A stretch of 64,000 nt of DNA from Lepeophtheirus salmonis (GCF_016086655.4 NC_052135.2:72141702-72205701); one strand, 5' to 3'. Counted from the stretch's first letter, positions 47,103 to 58,069 are shown. Notes: generated by a model from the sequence alone, not told the origin. A program made the numbers and translations.

Positions 47103-47766
47103 TCATAATAAACTAACTAAGTCTGGAACATCACTCCCTTTTTGGAATCTCTCCGAATCTTCTTTTTTTGTGGGATGGATTTGATTTGGAAATTTTTTGT
47201 CTTTATTTATGATTTTTAAGAACTTCATATTCCTCACATATATACAACCATTTTCTAGACGTATTTGGTAAGTTTCGATTGTTTCTTTTAATAATCCTTC
47301 CAACTTAACCACATAATTTTGTTGTAGGATTATGTATTCCAAATCGACAACTAATATCCAATATAAATAAATCCTTAGTTACGGTGTCGTAATTGAATTT
47401 TGATTTATTACAGATGTTATGCAATATATTTGGAAATTCATTAAACGATTTTTTCAACTCACTACTCTGTGCTGGAATTTTTGATCTAAAGTTCTGTCTA
47501 TGAATTACTTCATTGGTGGAGTATCTGCACTCTCGGGGCGTAATTCTATACTCCAATAGCCCATCTCTAAATTGATTTTTTTGTTCCAAAATTAATCGAG
47601 GAGGTTCTTCTTTTTTTACAGCTGCCTCGGCCATTCTGTTACTTTGTGGTTTGTAAAGACTTGATGGACACCAATGGATGCCATTTTTTTGTAGAAATTC
47701 TTGGAACATATTGGATGAGAAGACAGAACCTTGATCTGATCTCAGATTTTTGGATATCCCTTCCTG
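47103..47766 (-). pseudogene. gypsy-like integrase relic (C-terminal part of pol)
   Basis: Minus strand. KNLRSDQGSVFSSNMFQEF holds the second catalytic Asp of integrase (codon 47736-47734). After exactly 35 residues comes the Glu in KPQSNRMAEAAVK, the D-D(35)-E spacing of retroelement integrases. Then QFRDGLLEYRITPRECRYST, NEVIHRQNFRSKIPAQSSEL follow, and after a frameshift near 47320, ETYQIRLENGCIYVRNMKFL, the usual GxYxVxLxxGxxxxRNxxFL tail of Ty3/gypsy integrases. The frame ends at 47103, about 115 bp before the polypurine tract. The first catalytic Asp, RNase H and reverse transcriptase are absent: gag sequence joins directly at about 47766. The element is a large deletion derivative. Confidence 0.75.
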
Positions 47767-48060
47767 TTAACGGATTTCCTATTTGCATCTTTTCTACTCA
47801 AAAATAAGTTGTTAAAACTTTTCTAATTTTTCTTTGCTGTCGAAACCGTTTTAGAAAGGGTAAATGTGTCTTTCAAAATTATGTGAGGAGTTTTCTCTAA
47901 AAGCTTCTGTTGTATTTCATCATCGGTTGCTCCATATACTACTAACGATGCAAGCCAATCCTTCGGTTTCATTTTGTAAATTTCAGCTTCTTCTGCCAGA
48001 ACTTTTCACCAAAAATAAAAAGCATCAAATGTTTCTAAGGGCCTTGTTTCCTTCTGAATA
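47767..48060 (-). pseudogene. gag-like relic of the same LTR element
   Basis: Minus strand, partly broken: QKETRPLETFDAFYFW, then KVLAEEAEIYKMKPKDWLAS, LVVYGATDDEIQQKLLEKTP, LKDTFTLSKTVSTAKKN, KSFNNLFLSRKDANRKSVN. The phrase DWLASLVVYGATDDEIQQKL looks like the C-terminal capsid region of gypsy-type gag (helical, DxxxQxxLLEK pattern). It joins the integrase fragment with no protease, reverse transcriptase or RNase H between, so several kilobases have been lost. On the right it ends where the oppositely oriented mariner begins. Gag identity is inferred from position and pattern. Confidence 0.5.
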
Positions 48061-48070
48061 ATTTATAACA

Positions 48071-49079
48071 ATGTATTCAAAGCAATTTTGTGTGTTGATT
48101 TATCATTGTTTTTTGATGGGAAAAAACAACGTTCAGGCCCAAGTTTGTCTTGAAAAATGTTACCCGGACTCTGCCCCATAAAAAAAACCGTCAAACGATG
48201 GTTTTCCGATTTCAAACGTGGTCATACAGAAACCGATGATGGTCGGCCAAATGAAGCGGTTATTCTTTAAAACATTGAAAACCCCCTGAAAATCATCATG
48301 GGTAATCAAAAAGTGAAGTAAGAAGAGATGGCTGACACTCTAAAGTTATCAATAGCTAATGTTTACACTATCATACACGAACATTAGGGTATGAAAAAGC
48401 TGTTTTCAAAATTGGTTCTGCGTTTGCTCACACCAGAGCAAAAGCAACAGCGAGAAGATAATTCAAAGAGATGTTTGGACATATTCACGTAAAATAAGAA
48501 GGATTTTATCCGTCGGTACAACTCAATGGATGAAAAATGGATTCACCACTTCACTCCAGAATCAAAACAGCAGTCTGTTGAGTGGTGTGCAGACGGAGAA
48601 AAGCCGTCCAAAGACACAAACATCTGCTGGGAAAGTTATGGCTTTTGTATTTTGGGATTTGGGAGGAATTTTATTCATTGACTACTATGAACATAGAGAA
48701 ACAATCAATGGCGAGTTTATTGGATCGTTTGAAGACCGAAATTACGTAGAAAATACCTAATTTAAAGAAGAAAAAGGTGCTGTTTCACCAAGACAATGCA
48801 TCGTGGCATAAGTCAATAAATACAGCCGCAAAATTGGGGTTCAAATTGCTACTTCACTCAACGTATTCTCCAAATCTGGCTCCCAGCGACTACTGGCTCT
48901 TTGCAAAGCTCAAAAAGAGGCTCAGTTGAAAGAGATTTGGCTCAGATGAGGAAGCGATTGTCCAAACTTAAGTATATTTCGAAGGTCTCGATAATTTTTT
49001 CGAACCCCATGGTATCCAAAGACTAAAGACACCTTGGAAAGATTGTGTTAATCTAAAAGGAGATTATATTGATCAATAA
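48071..49079 (+). pseudogene. mariner transposase, nearly full length, decayed
   Basis: Plus-strand mariner (DD34D family; Mos1 relatives are about 345 residues, here about 336 codons). The likely start at 48071 reads MYSKQFCVLIYHCFLMGKNN, then VCLEKCYPDSAP, RWFSDFKRGHTETDDGRPN, and EEMADTLKLSIANVYTIIHE (HTH region). LRLLTPEQKQQREDNSKRCL is followed by SMDEKWIHHFTPESKQQSVE, with the first catalytic Asp at 48529-48531. Then TSAGKVMAFVFWDLGGILFI, KVLFHQDNASWHKS (second Asp at 48792-48794) and YSPNLAPSDYWLFAKLKKR (third Asp at 48888-48890). I count 31 residues between the last two Asps, so a 9-base deletion. It ends GDYIDQ, stop 49077-49079. Several stops and at least two frameshifts kill it. 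A possible 3' terminal repeat (AGTCTGGGACTTATTAACC) starts at 49116. The 5' non-coding end is absent: gypsy-like gag sequence lies immediately left. Confidence 0.85.
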
Positions 49080-49139
49080 AAATGAGTTTAAAAAAAAAAT
49101 GTTGTTTTCTTATCTAGTCTGGGACTTATTAACCCATGT

Positions 49140-49815
49140 GTTAAATATTTATTTGTACAAACTTCCATAATCAAAAATTCATCAGACGTATCCTCCAGTA
49201 ACCATCTTTATCCAAACCCTGCTCACGGTAAAACTGGCATTAAACAGTAATTTTGTTTGAATCTTTAACATTATTATGGCTGGAATATCTAGAAAAATAT
49301 CATTTTTTTTTGTTGATAAGTTCGTACATCATATATAGAAAATAAAATTAGGTATTGACTTTATATAAAATATATATTATTTATATTTATGGTAAATAAT
49401 TAATTGCAAAAGATTAATATGATTACCAATATTAATTTCATTAGTAGTAACGTAGTCAATTATAATTTTAAAATTCACAATTAGTGTTCATAATTTAAGT
49501 ATGTTTTTTCCCCCTTTCTAAAATGAATAAATTCAATTTGGGAGAAAGTTTAGTCAAGGATTACTAGATAAAAAGATTTTTCTTTTTTGTAGGGCTAAGT
49601 TGTAGAGCTGTAAAAACTTTATACCGGTAGAAATGATAATAATTACGGCATGAAGAGGTTCCTACATAATAAATTGCGTAAGAGTTAAGTTTACTTCAAT
49701 GATATTATAGTATAAGAGAAACAAAGATAGGAAATATTCTTTGTACTCGGAAAAAATGACAGAACTCCTACCAATTAACCGGCGAATAATTTTGAACAAA
49801 TAAATCATAATTATT
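49140..49815. other. A+T-rich DNA, nothing identified
   Basis: No relic recognised. A minus-strand frame at 49952-49662 is antisense to the LINE relic and not supported. Confidence 0.45.
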
Positions 49816-51935
49816 ATGTATTTACTCGGAGGAGTCCAACAGGCAATAAAATCCCGGAGCAAAATTGTTCTTTGGCGGACAAAGTTAATAAACAATTTGA
49901 GGAAGGCTGTCGATAGGGCTGAAAGAGAACTATGCAAAAGACCGAGTTTCAAGGATAGAATAGCTTATTATGGAACCAAGAGAAAATATAGGAGAATAAT
50001 AGACATGAAGAGGTGTTATCACAGGAGAAAAATATATAAAGAATTGGACTCATAACAGGTTATTTAGGGAGCAATTAAGTAATATCATAAAATAAATGAA
50101 CTGAGATTAGGCATCCTGCAAAATCAAGCATGAAACTTTTCTATTTAAGACAACTTAAAGAAACTAACCGCAATGCATTTAAGAGATGCTACACTTTATT
50201 GACAAGGCCGCAAAAATAAATGTGTATGAAAGGACTGAGACAAATGGAAAGACTCATGGTATATGGGTTAATTATATAAATAATTCAGTTTGGGAGGAAG
50301 TATTTAGCTTTTTCAATATTTTTAAAACAACTGGACCTGATAGATAAGCCCCTATTATATTTTAAAGTTGATACTATAACAAGATAGCTTTTTTTTAAAG
50401 TTATCACTAAAATTGTCAAATGATCCTAAGATAAAGAGCAAAGCTAGGGTCATTTTTTTTAGTAACACCCAGTAAAGGTGATGATGCACATCCAATTCAC
50501 AGGCCTTCTGATACTTTTTTCAATTTCATTGTATTTCAATGGATCTCATCTCTTACGGTGAGATCCCTTGAACAAGTACTTCACTCGGTGGGTGGATCTT
50601 GTCTCTTTTAATGGCAGAATCGTTGATTTCACCAGTGCCTCTTTATGTCAAGGTCTATGATAGTGACTTTTGATGTCGTGAATAATGGTTTCTATACATA
50701 AAATCTTCCAAATCTTCTACGGAACCATCGTATACTTCTACAAATAAGAACTAAGGAGTTTTATAAAATGACAGAAAGGCCCAGTGAGGAATAGATAGAG
50801 TTCTCATTCATAATCCTAGGAATTCTTTAAAAGTCTTGAAAGTCAACTCTGCTTCGTCTCCTACTCTAATAAAACTAATTCATGAATAAGAGTCGTTCAG
50901 TGCCCTAGATGTATTGTATTTAATGCAGAAATCACTCACCGAAATGAGATCTATATCCATTTCATTTATAAGTTGTACTTTGTGATATACGGTCTATCTG
51001 GATAATTAAACAACCTGGACACTTCAATCCCACGCCTGATTTCTTTATTACTATTGAGCCAATTTTGTCACTGGAAAACAAATGCAAGATTATTATAGAC
51101 TTGTAAAGATAATGTGCTTCTCTTTTCTCGATATTTTAATTTGCAAAGCATATTTTATTCATGTAATAGTTATTTGGAACTGGAGAGTTCCATCAAAAAA
51201 AAAAAAAAAATCCCGAATGAACTTCCAAGGGAGGAAAACAAAATTATCATTTCTTTTCCAAAGCTCCTATGTCGAAACTTTTGAAGCCAGTTTCTTCCAA
51301 AGTCAGCTTTTTTGTTGTCTCTTATTCTGAGAAAAATATTTCATTCTTAAGAATCTTTCAGTTTCCTCTGTGTATATCAGGAAGATAAAAAAAGTAAAAG
51401 TCAATTTTAGACTTTGAATGCATATGCAGCCTTTTATTTTGATACCTATTTCTGCAATGCTTATTATATTTTGCTGTTATCATAATGTGATAACAAATTA
51501 TAAATGACCCCTTCTCTTTGTGGACTTCTATTGGAAAACCTTAATATAATTGCTATTTCGAAATTTAATTAGTCTAAATCATCTTCTAAAAGAATTAATA
51601 ACTTCTCACCATATTGGAGTTTTACCTTCATGAAGATTTAGGATCCCCACGCTAATATAGATTATAAATAAATATTTCCCAAAAAACCAAAAAAGTATTG
51701 TTTGGTACAAGAAACTTAGTTGGTTTCTAATGGGTTCTCGGCCTATATACATCAAATGGATTCGAGAAGTATGCTAAGAATCATTGTTATATTATGAAGC
51801 AGCAATATGGGCACCACGGATCATAAAAAAACAGGGAAATATCACTAAGTTTCAATTGGTCAATATATTAGGGTGTATCTTGATATGTAGACCGATGCCA
51901 TGAACACCCACAATCAGAATGGGAATTTTTTGTAA
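49816..51935 (+). mobile_element. decayed LINE (non-LTR retrotransposon), discontinuous
   Basis: Pieces of one plus-strand pol protein occur in the right order. At 49850-50055: KSRSKIVLWRTKLINNLRKA, VDRAERELCKRPSFKDRIAY, RKYRRIIDMKRCYHRRKIYK, the basic linker after the endonuclease. At 50290-50360: FWEEVFSFFNIFKTTGPD-x(2)-APIIF, the reverse transcriptase motif KxxxAPGPDGxxPxxF. At 50440-50560: PSKGDDAHPIHRPSDTFFNF, matching IPKPGKxDxxxPxxxRPI. At about 50660: TFDVVNNGF, a degraded FLDIxxAFDNV area. At 51700-51930: YIKWIREV, LLYYEAAIWAPRI, NITKFQLVNILGCILICRPM, matching the post-RT segment of Jockey/R1-like LINEs. The FADD catalytic box was not found. Many stops and shifts. Clade uncertain. 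Confidence 0.6.
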
Positions 51936-52380
51936 CTAATAACGGTTATGACACCAAGGCTCTATTTTTTTTTTTTTCGTGTACCTCAGAACAATTATAT
52001 TGTACTTCATTTTTTTTTTAAATATACATTATAAACCTTTTTTCTTAAAATAGAAATAATTATTTTTTTTAAATTCATTGAATCTTAAATTTAATACATA
52101 CTTCAAAATAAAATAGACTGGTCTTTTTAAATTTATCATGCATGCACGTTATTTTTATTGTGATAAATTTATATCTTTTTGGTGGAGGCCAATATAGATA
52201 AAACAAAAAAGATTTACGTTTTATGTATCTCTTTATCTGTCGTGCAATATCTGTGACACTTGACTCCTTATCTTGTTAGTATGCATATTTTTAAAAAGAA
52301 AAACGTTGCGTTTTTTTTTTTTTTTTTTTCAATTTTATGCTTTAAGTCATATAGCATTGGAAGGTGTCGCCTTCGTATCA
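51936..52380. other. A+T-rich DNA with homopolymers
   Basis: T runs at 51966-51978 and 52312-52329. Nothing else recognised. Confidence 0.5.
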
Positions 52381-52384
52381 CGAA

Positions 52385-52965
52385 CATGAAGTACATCCAG
52401 CTACAAAGAGGCAAGAAATTCTGCCAAATTTGTAATTCAAATCCAAGCATTGTAAAGCTATTCAGTGACGAGTCAAACTTCACTTTGGACTCTGCCTACA
52501 ACCCAAAGAGAGGACAGATGCAATATTCCTACTGTGCTGAAGATAAAGTTAACATCCCAGATATTGGTGTTTGGCTTGATCACCAGTGACAGGAATGTCA
52601 TGCCGGCTCACATTCTTGAAAACAGTATCAAGTTTACCTTCTCAGTGTTCTTGGATCTTCTCAAGAATATTGTGATGCCATGGATGGAAGCTAAATAAAT
52701 TCCAGATACAAGGTTCTTGTGGATTCAAGACTCAGTGACTTGTCATATTGCCAAAACTTCCATATATAGACTAGACAGCTAGTTTCAGTTTATTTTGGAA
52801 GTTGACGAGTGGCTGTCCATCAGCCATGCCCTTAGCCCGAGTTATTTTGAGTTGAGGTCAGAGCTGAGAAGGAGGGTAAACCAATATCTCCTTGAAATCC
52901 ATGAAGGTTATTGTGATGAAAAACATGTCCTCACAAAAAAAATATAATAAGCGTTGTATAAGTTT
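52385..52965 (+). pseudogene. Tc1-like DDxD transposase relic
   Basis: Plus strand, catalytic half of a Tc1-like transposase. SIVKLFSDESNFTLDSAYN has the first catalytic Asp (GAC at 52467-52469), followed by PKRGQMQYSYCAED. After a shift it reads VFGLITSDRNVMPAHILENS, FTFSVFLDLLKNIVMPWMEA (long open stretch to 52698), then PDTRFLWIQDSVTCHIAKTS, in which the second Asp (QDS) is kept. The third region (SPSYFEL, about 52835-52855) has lost its acidic residue. The N-terminal HTH is absent and the C-terminus is unclear. Several shifts and a stop after MEAK make it inactive. It resembles the 3.2-kb relic around the first Asp (FSDxxNF), so the two may be one family. Confidence 0.65.
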
Positions 52966-53289
52966 CTATGTCATGTTTACAGTTGTTGATCAATGCTGAG
53001 AATGATCATATTTAGTGATAGAAAGGCTAATTTTTAAGTGTCAAATGTTACAAATTTAGTACAAAATACCATCTATAATTGTTTAAACTAACTTGGAAAT
53101 ATTGTCTGGATACTTACGTATGTAAGCTTCAATATAAGGAATTTGTTTAAAATGAAAATTCTATTATTACACGGCTTTGTATGTTTTGTATTTATTTTTC
53201 TGTCAACAAAGTAGAATTAGAAATAATAGGTGAATTATAAAGTTCAAAACGTTTTCACTATATTATGACAATAAAATTAAAATAAATAA
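52966..53289. other. A+T-rich DNA, nothing identified
   Basis: Nothing recognised. Confidence 0.5.
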
Positions 53290-53635
53290 GATAATAGTGA
53301 GATGCTTCCAAACGGGTTTTTCGCTAATCTTCAGTTCCTGGTTAATGGAATAAGTGATCATATGTAGGTCCATCCAGAAAATTTATATTATTTTATCGAT
53401 ATTGTCGACGTCCATATTACCTTAAAAGAATTGTTGGAATTACCACAAAGATGAAGTATTCGATAATTTATTGAATCCATTAACAGCACAGTTTTTTTCT
53501 CCATCTTTTCACCTTGGTCATAGTAATACTGAATAATGCCTCGAATTTTTTCTTTTTTTATTTCTAATTACAAACTTTAAATAATTTTCTTTAAGGTGTA
53601 GACCTAATCTTTAAGCCTATTTTAAGCTTTTTTTG
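53290..53635 (-). pseudogene. mariner N-terminal fragment, copy 1
   Basis: Minus strand, colinear with the copy at 61865-62245. Reading from 53575: LEIKKEKIRGIIQYYYDQGE, KMEKKTVLLMDSINYRI, then after a shift NMDVDNIDKII, LHMITYSINQELKISEKPVW, KHLT. This corresponds to a mariner N-terminus (KGxIRxILxYYYDQGKxAxQAA) followed by the second HTH (DxxxIxxIIE, TxxIAxELKISxKTVxxHL). The segment linking the two HTHs is shortened in both copies, and everything downstream including the catalytic core is missing. The non-coding part to 53635 (AGGCTTAAAGATTAGGTC, minus strand) is also shared with the other copy and probably includes the 5' flank. Confidence 0.55.
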
Positions 53636-54414
53636 ATGAAATTTATTAATTGAAATAATATTTTATAACATAATGTGCATATTTTATAAAGTTTGATACA
53701 TGTTCCCTACATAATAAATACCTTTAATATATAAGAATATAAATTTAAAGAGCACACAATTGAAATAACTGTTTTATATTCCATTTTGTACCTTTTTTCA
53801 GGAGTTGCATTAATAACTATAATGTTTTATATTCAAAAATATATGTTTCTTTTAAAATAATATACACTTTAAATAAAAAAAATTCAAGTAGTGCAAACAT
53901 TTGTATATTTTTTTTCATAGAAGAAATATTTCATTCATAATAATATTTTATTTTCATTTTGTTAATTTATTATTCAATGGTTTTATTTGAGTATTTTTTT
54001 TTTTGTTTATTATGAAAATAAATTTAATAATGTTTATGGGAATATATTAAATAAGTTAAATAGTGTGGAAAAACTCATAGATTACTATATTTATGTAAAA
54101 ACATATTATCTGAAAAGTAGTTGCATCAGTCAATGCCAATCTTTTTGGCAAACAAAATTTTAGTTCAATAACCCAATAACTATTTCGAAAAATAATTTCA
54201 TAGACTCCCGCCAAAATTGGTTTTATTTTGTCTCATGGCCAACAATTCAATGTAAAAGTACGATGAAAGTTATTGAAATCAATAACATATTTATTAGCAT
54301 ATACGTCGACTATAACAAAAATATACTAAATTTAATCAAAGGCATTGAAAAAAAAAAAAAAAAACTACATAATTTTATAGTTTGTTTAACGACTAGGGCT
54401 TTTATACCACTTAG
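53636..54414. other. A+T-rich DNA, nothing identified
   Basis: Low-complexity sequence with A and T runs. Confidence 0.5.
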
Positions 54415-54492
54415 GGAAGTTTCACAACGGATAAAACACCTGATATATCAATATCCGAGGAAGCAGGTTTCGAATACAAGATACGATTTGTT
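54415..54492 (+). tRNA. tRNA-like relic (Arg-like) or tRNA-derived SINE head
   Basis: CACAACGGATAAAACACCTGA resembles the D-arm to anticodon-stem start of eukaryotic tRNA-Arg (AATGGATAAGGCGCCTGA). About 30 bp later GCAGGTTTCGAATAC resembles the T-arm B box (GCAGGTTCGAATCC) with one extra T. The acceptor stem cannot be paired and the A box is degraded, so this is not a functional gene. It is either a pseudogene or the 5' part of a tRNA-derived SINE whose body I do not recognise. Confidence 0.3.
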
Positions 54493-54829
54493 TTAGTTGC
54501 AATAATAATCTTTCTGGACGTTATAACAAACCAAATGTTCCTTTCAAAGTTTGCTAATGGCATTATATATTCGAAAAACTGTCTTGAATTAATACAAAAA
54601 TTGATTAATCGTCTCGTCCTTGTCCCTACAAAAGCCCCATATTCGTTTATCTCCGTAATACAAACTTTGCTCTTACTTTTAGAGTACCAAGAAGTATTTT
54701 TTTATTTTAAGCCATTTTTCTGATGAAGACAGTAAATATTTTTTATTACGCCTAAGCTAATACTAATACTTTCAGGTTAATTTACACAACTTCTCTTTAG
54801 GTATTTAAGAAAACGGTCCAATTTTGTAG
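54493..54829. other. A+T-rich DNA, nothing identified
   Basis: The frame 54535-54723 (+) ends in a hydrophobic C-terminus but has no family match and no splice context. Confidence 0.4.
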
Positions 54830-55160
54830 TATGTCTGCATTTTCTATGAGCTGACGTAGTCAGTAAAAACAATCAAAGATGTAGGGGCAATGCAGGTCTT
54901 GATAATGTTACATATGATCAAAAAGATAATTTGTACTATTCTAAGGCAATTTTGTTAACAGATCACCTGAATTTGCTGTTTGGCCTGCAAAATCGACTCC
55001 ACTCGAACGAATTTTCATATTTCAAAGAGAACCTCTGATGAAATTTCCCACCAAGGGAATTCTCAGGGGGAGCAGAAGATATCCCCCTCCTCCTTTGATA
55101 GTCTTGGCTTCTTTTCCAAATAAATTGTCAACTTTTTCAGATCCCTTCTAAGGACAGACT
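54830..55160. other. unclassified G+C-richer island
   Basis: More balanced composition than its flanks. A minus-strand frame reads LEKKPRLSKEEGDIFCSP and, further on, RVESILQAKQQIQV, suggesting a decayed coding element, possibly retroelement-derived, but I cannot name it. It lies 90 bp left of the third LINE fragment and could be part of a composite insertion. Confidence 0.3.
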
Positions 55161-55244
55161 CGAAGACAACCAATAAAAAAATGGTTTTATTTTAGAATTG
55201 CAATATACTCTTTGTGCACAAGAAAGTTAAAGGGCATCCTGAAA

Positions 55245-55510
55245 ATAGGTTGTGTTTTTTCTTTCGATGAAGGGTTGAGACTTACTCTCATTTATTTGAT
55301 GAGTTTACTCCGGTAATTGAAAAGGTAGAGAGTTTAATAACAAAATAATACGATCAATACCTTACTTTTTTCCTATTGTCTCATCACAAAGTCATGGAAA
55401 ATGAAACCGTGTGGTCCAGAAATTAATATTTCGAGATCTATCAGAAGATACAATGCAAAAAGTTTATTATGAGCCCTGCAGAAGATAGGAATATGGGATT
55501 GGATTACATA
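55245..55510 (+). pseudogene. LINE 3' fragment, RT-associated zinc-knuckle relic, copy 3
   Basis: Plus strand, same frame as the copies at 28.75 and 42.5 kb: RVETYSHLFDEFTPVIEKVE, SLITK, YDQYLTFFLLSHHKVMENET. VETxSHxF is kept, but the cysteines before and after it are lost and stops interrupt the frame twice. With the other two copies it defines a family with a protein-level consensus. Confidence 0.45.
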
Positions 55511-56590
55511 TTAACTGATTTTCTACTATTAATTTTAATTTGTCAACATATACACAGTAGAAGTAGTCCCTAAATAATATCGGCTAAGAACATCACTACT
55601 TTGTACAAATAATGATTACATGATCGAGTAGATTTTAGAAAAATTATCTATACATTTTTTTAATCAAATTATTTAATGTAAAAAAAAAATAACAGTTATG
55701 TAAATTTACATTTTTTGAAAAGAATTAATAATAAATTTGTCAAATATTTTCGTATAATGACACTGTTATTTACAGATTATAAAGTACATAATGTTTTATA
55801 TATGTACAGTGTACATTTATTACACAAAATTATATTTTCTTATTACAATATTATTCGTTTTTCGAAAGTAATTTAATTTTTTCAAGGAAGATTGTATTTG
55901 TAAAAAAGAATATGCACACAAAAATTTAATAAATAAAAAAAGATATATAAGAGTTTGAATGTCTTCCCTTCTTTTCAAATCCCAGTTGAGAGGTCCCATA
56001 TGGCTTTATATCGAAGGTAAAGTTTTTTTTTGTTGCTAACTAATATTTTATTCTTTATAATATATAAATACATACTATCTAGATAAGGTGATATTTGACA
56101 TTTTAATTGGATCGTTTAAATTTTTTACGACGTCAAATTGGTATTCTCCTTAATTCTTTTGTTATATTAAGAGGTTAGTTTGATCTATATAGAATTTTAT
56201 GTAGATAAAAATATTTTCATTTCATTTATAAATGAAATTGATGCACTTTTCGTCATCTAGCAATTACTAATTACTAGGTTCACTTTGATAGTTCTTGGAA
56301 GAGCTATGCAATATTTGAATACAAATTGGTCATGACAGGTTATTTTTATTCAAAGGGTTTATACAAGGTTCAGATCCCTAACAACATTTTTTTATTCATG
56401 ATTATTTTTCATTTGTTAATTATTTGCCTGTCAATGCCATAGATCCAAGAGTCTGTTGATGAAAAATGTAAATATTATTTTCTTTGTCACTTGTCATTTT
56501 ATCTTCTTGTCATATTGACTAAAAATGTGCATTGAAATAATTTCAGTTGAATAAACTATACCTCGAGCTTGGAATATCTAAGTGTGTTGG
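55511..56590. other. A+T-rich DNA, nothing identified
   Basis: No relic recognised in this stretch. Confidence 0.5.
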
Positions 56591-57335
56591 TAATTTTGCC
56601 TTCGGACATTTTGTCTTAGTTCATTTTGACATTGAGCCATTTTGCCTAAATAATATTTTGTCTTTACATAATAAATTAGTTTAAAACTTGTTATTGTTTA
56701 TTTTTGGTTAAAATCAAAATATGCAATATATGTTTCTATAAACAGTACTAAATATTTATTTTGTTGGACTAATGATGCTATTATCATGTATTGAATTATG
56801 ATATTGCCTAATATTTTGAATGTTTTTTTTCTTTTCAAAAACATAAATATTCTAGATAGACTATTAAAATTTCCATAAAAAAATGGAGATTTACACATTT
56901 TATTCAAATTGTCAATCCATGAGGGTTTCTAGTATGTATTATCCATAATCCCTAATGATAATTGCTAACAGACAAGTGATTTGCAATTCTTTGTTTCCAA
57001 TTTTTGGCGTGTTTATCTATTTTTGTTTTTCTTATTATGCTAATTTAAGACCTATTTTGTCTATGGTTTGACTAAATTACATATTTAAATTCTGTTGGTG
57101 AATAAATAAAATTTTTGGATAATGACTCAAAAATATAATGTGGTTTATAACAATACACATTACTTATTTTTGGTAAAAAAATCAAAAGGAACATCTATCT
57201 TAGCCAAAAATGATTTATAAATATCAATTATTTTTTTATAAAGTTAAAATATCCTTGAGGCAAAATGGTTTTAAGGAAAATGTTCTTAGGCAAAAAGGGT
57301 AATATTTTGCCTAAGGTAAAATATTTTAATACAAC
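56591..57335. mobile_element. foldback-like non-autonomous element B
   Basis: About 745 bp. The left end carries tandem variants TAATTTTGCCTTCGGACATT, TTGTCTTAGTTCATTTTGAC, GAGCCATTTTGCCTAAATAA. The right end mirrors them in inverse orientation: GAGGCAAAATGGTTTTAAGG, GTTCTTAGGCAAAAAGGG, TTTTGCCTAAGG. The repeating words (TTTTGCC, CTTAG) are the same as in element A at 29527-29999. The interior lacks coding motifs. The inner boundaries are approximate. Confidence 0.55.
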
Positions 57336-57564
57336 ATTAACTAGGATCTTGCTATTATTGCTCTAAAAGAAGATATTTAAGAGATAGAAGATCTTTAAGA
57401 TACTCTGAACTATCATACTGTTGACCTATAATTAAAAATCTGAATACTTTTAGTTTTAAACATCAAAAAGTTATAATTTATTAATTAACAATAGAATTTA
57501 AAAAAAAAATCTATTAATAAATGTGTTTCTGAGAGATTTAAATCATTAATATAGCCCTGCTTAG
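57336..57564. other. A+T-rich DNA, nothing identified
   Basis: Short unassigned spacer. Confidence 0.5.
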
Positions 57565-58062
57565 TGACAATGGTGGCTTCCAGGGGGCGGTAGGACTTGG
57601 GACTGCTGTAGATGTAGTCATCTGTCATGCCGTCCCAGTGCTGAGTGAGAGTAGCTTTGAGGGCCTCAGTGTTTTGATGCCGAACACTGAAGACCTTCCC
57701 CTCGACATGTATTCAAAAGATATAGTTGAGGGGGTTAGCATCAAGGTTATAAGGTTGTAAAAAGTATCAAAAAAGAATTAAAAAGTACTCATTCAAAAGA
57801 ATATTGCAACGGAGGAGATGGCTGCTTTCATTGCCGTTGTCAAAAGCCACAATCCACTTTTACGAGAGCTCACTGGATACTCTGGTGTGAAACCCAAAGA
57901 TCTCTTGCATTGGCTCTCAAGGACTTGAGGGGACTATCATTTGGCTGTATTCTTTAACTTTTCCTGGTCCTATTCGGCCTTTTGGACAGACCCTTCCTTT
58001 CTCTGCAACATTTATATCATGTTCAAGAGCGATTTTCTCAAATTGTAAATTAACTAAAGAGG
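57565..58062 (-). pseudogene. Tc1-like transposase relic with internal deletion
   Basis: Minus strand, same family as the 10.84-11.24 kb relic. A possible start at 58062 reads MTSLVNLQFEKIALEHDINV, then KGRVCPKGRIGPGKVK, SLRANARDLWVSHQSIQ (HTH). A deletion removes the core, and a short spacer (FDNGNESSHLLRCNI) leads to LLDYIF, HVEGKVFSVRHQNTEALKAT, LTQHWDGMTDDYIYSSPKSY, RPLEATIVT, matching the C-terminus after the third catalytic residue. The GNESSHLLRCN spacer is not typical of the transposase and may come from a rearrangement. Right of it lies the repeat block shared with 12.7 and 44.1 kb. Confidence 0.55.
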
Positions 58063-58069
58063 TCATGAT

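Noticed and set aside
49662..49952. 96-codon minus-strand frame
   Set aside because: Antisense to the LINE relic for much of its length and without any motif.
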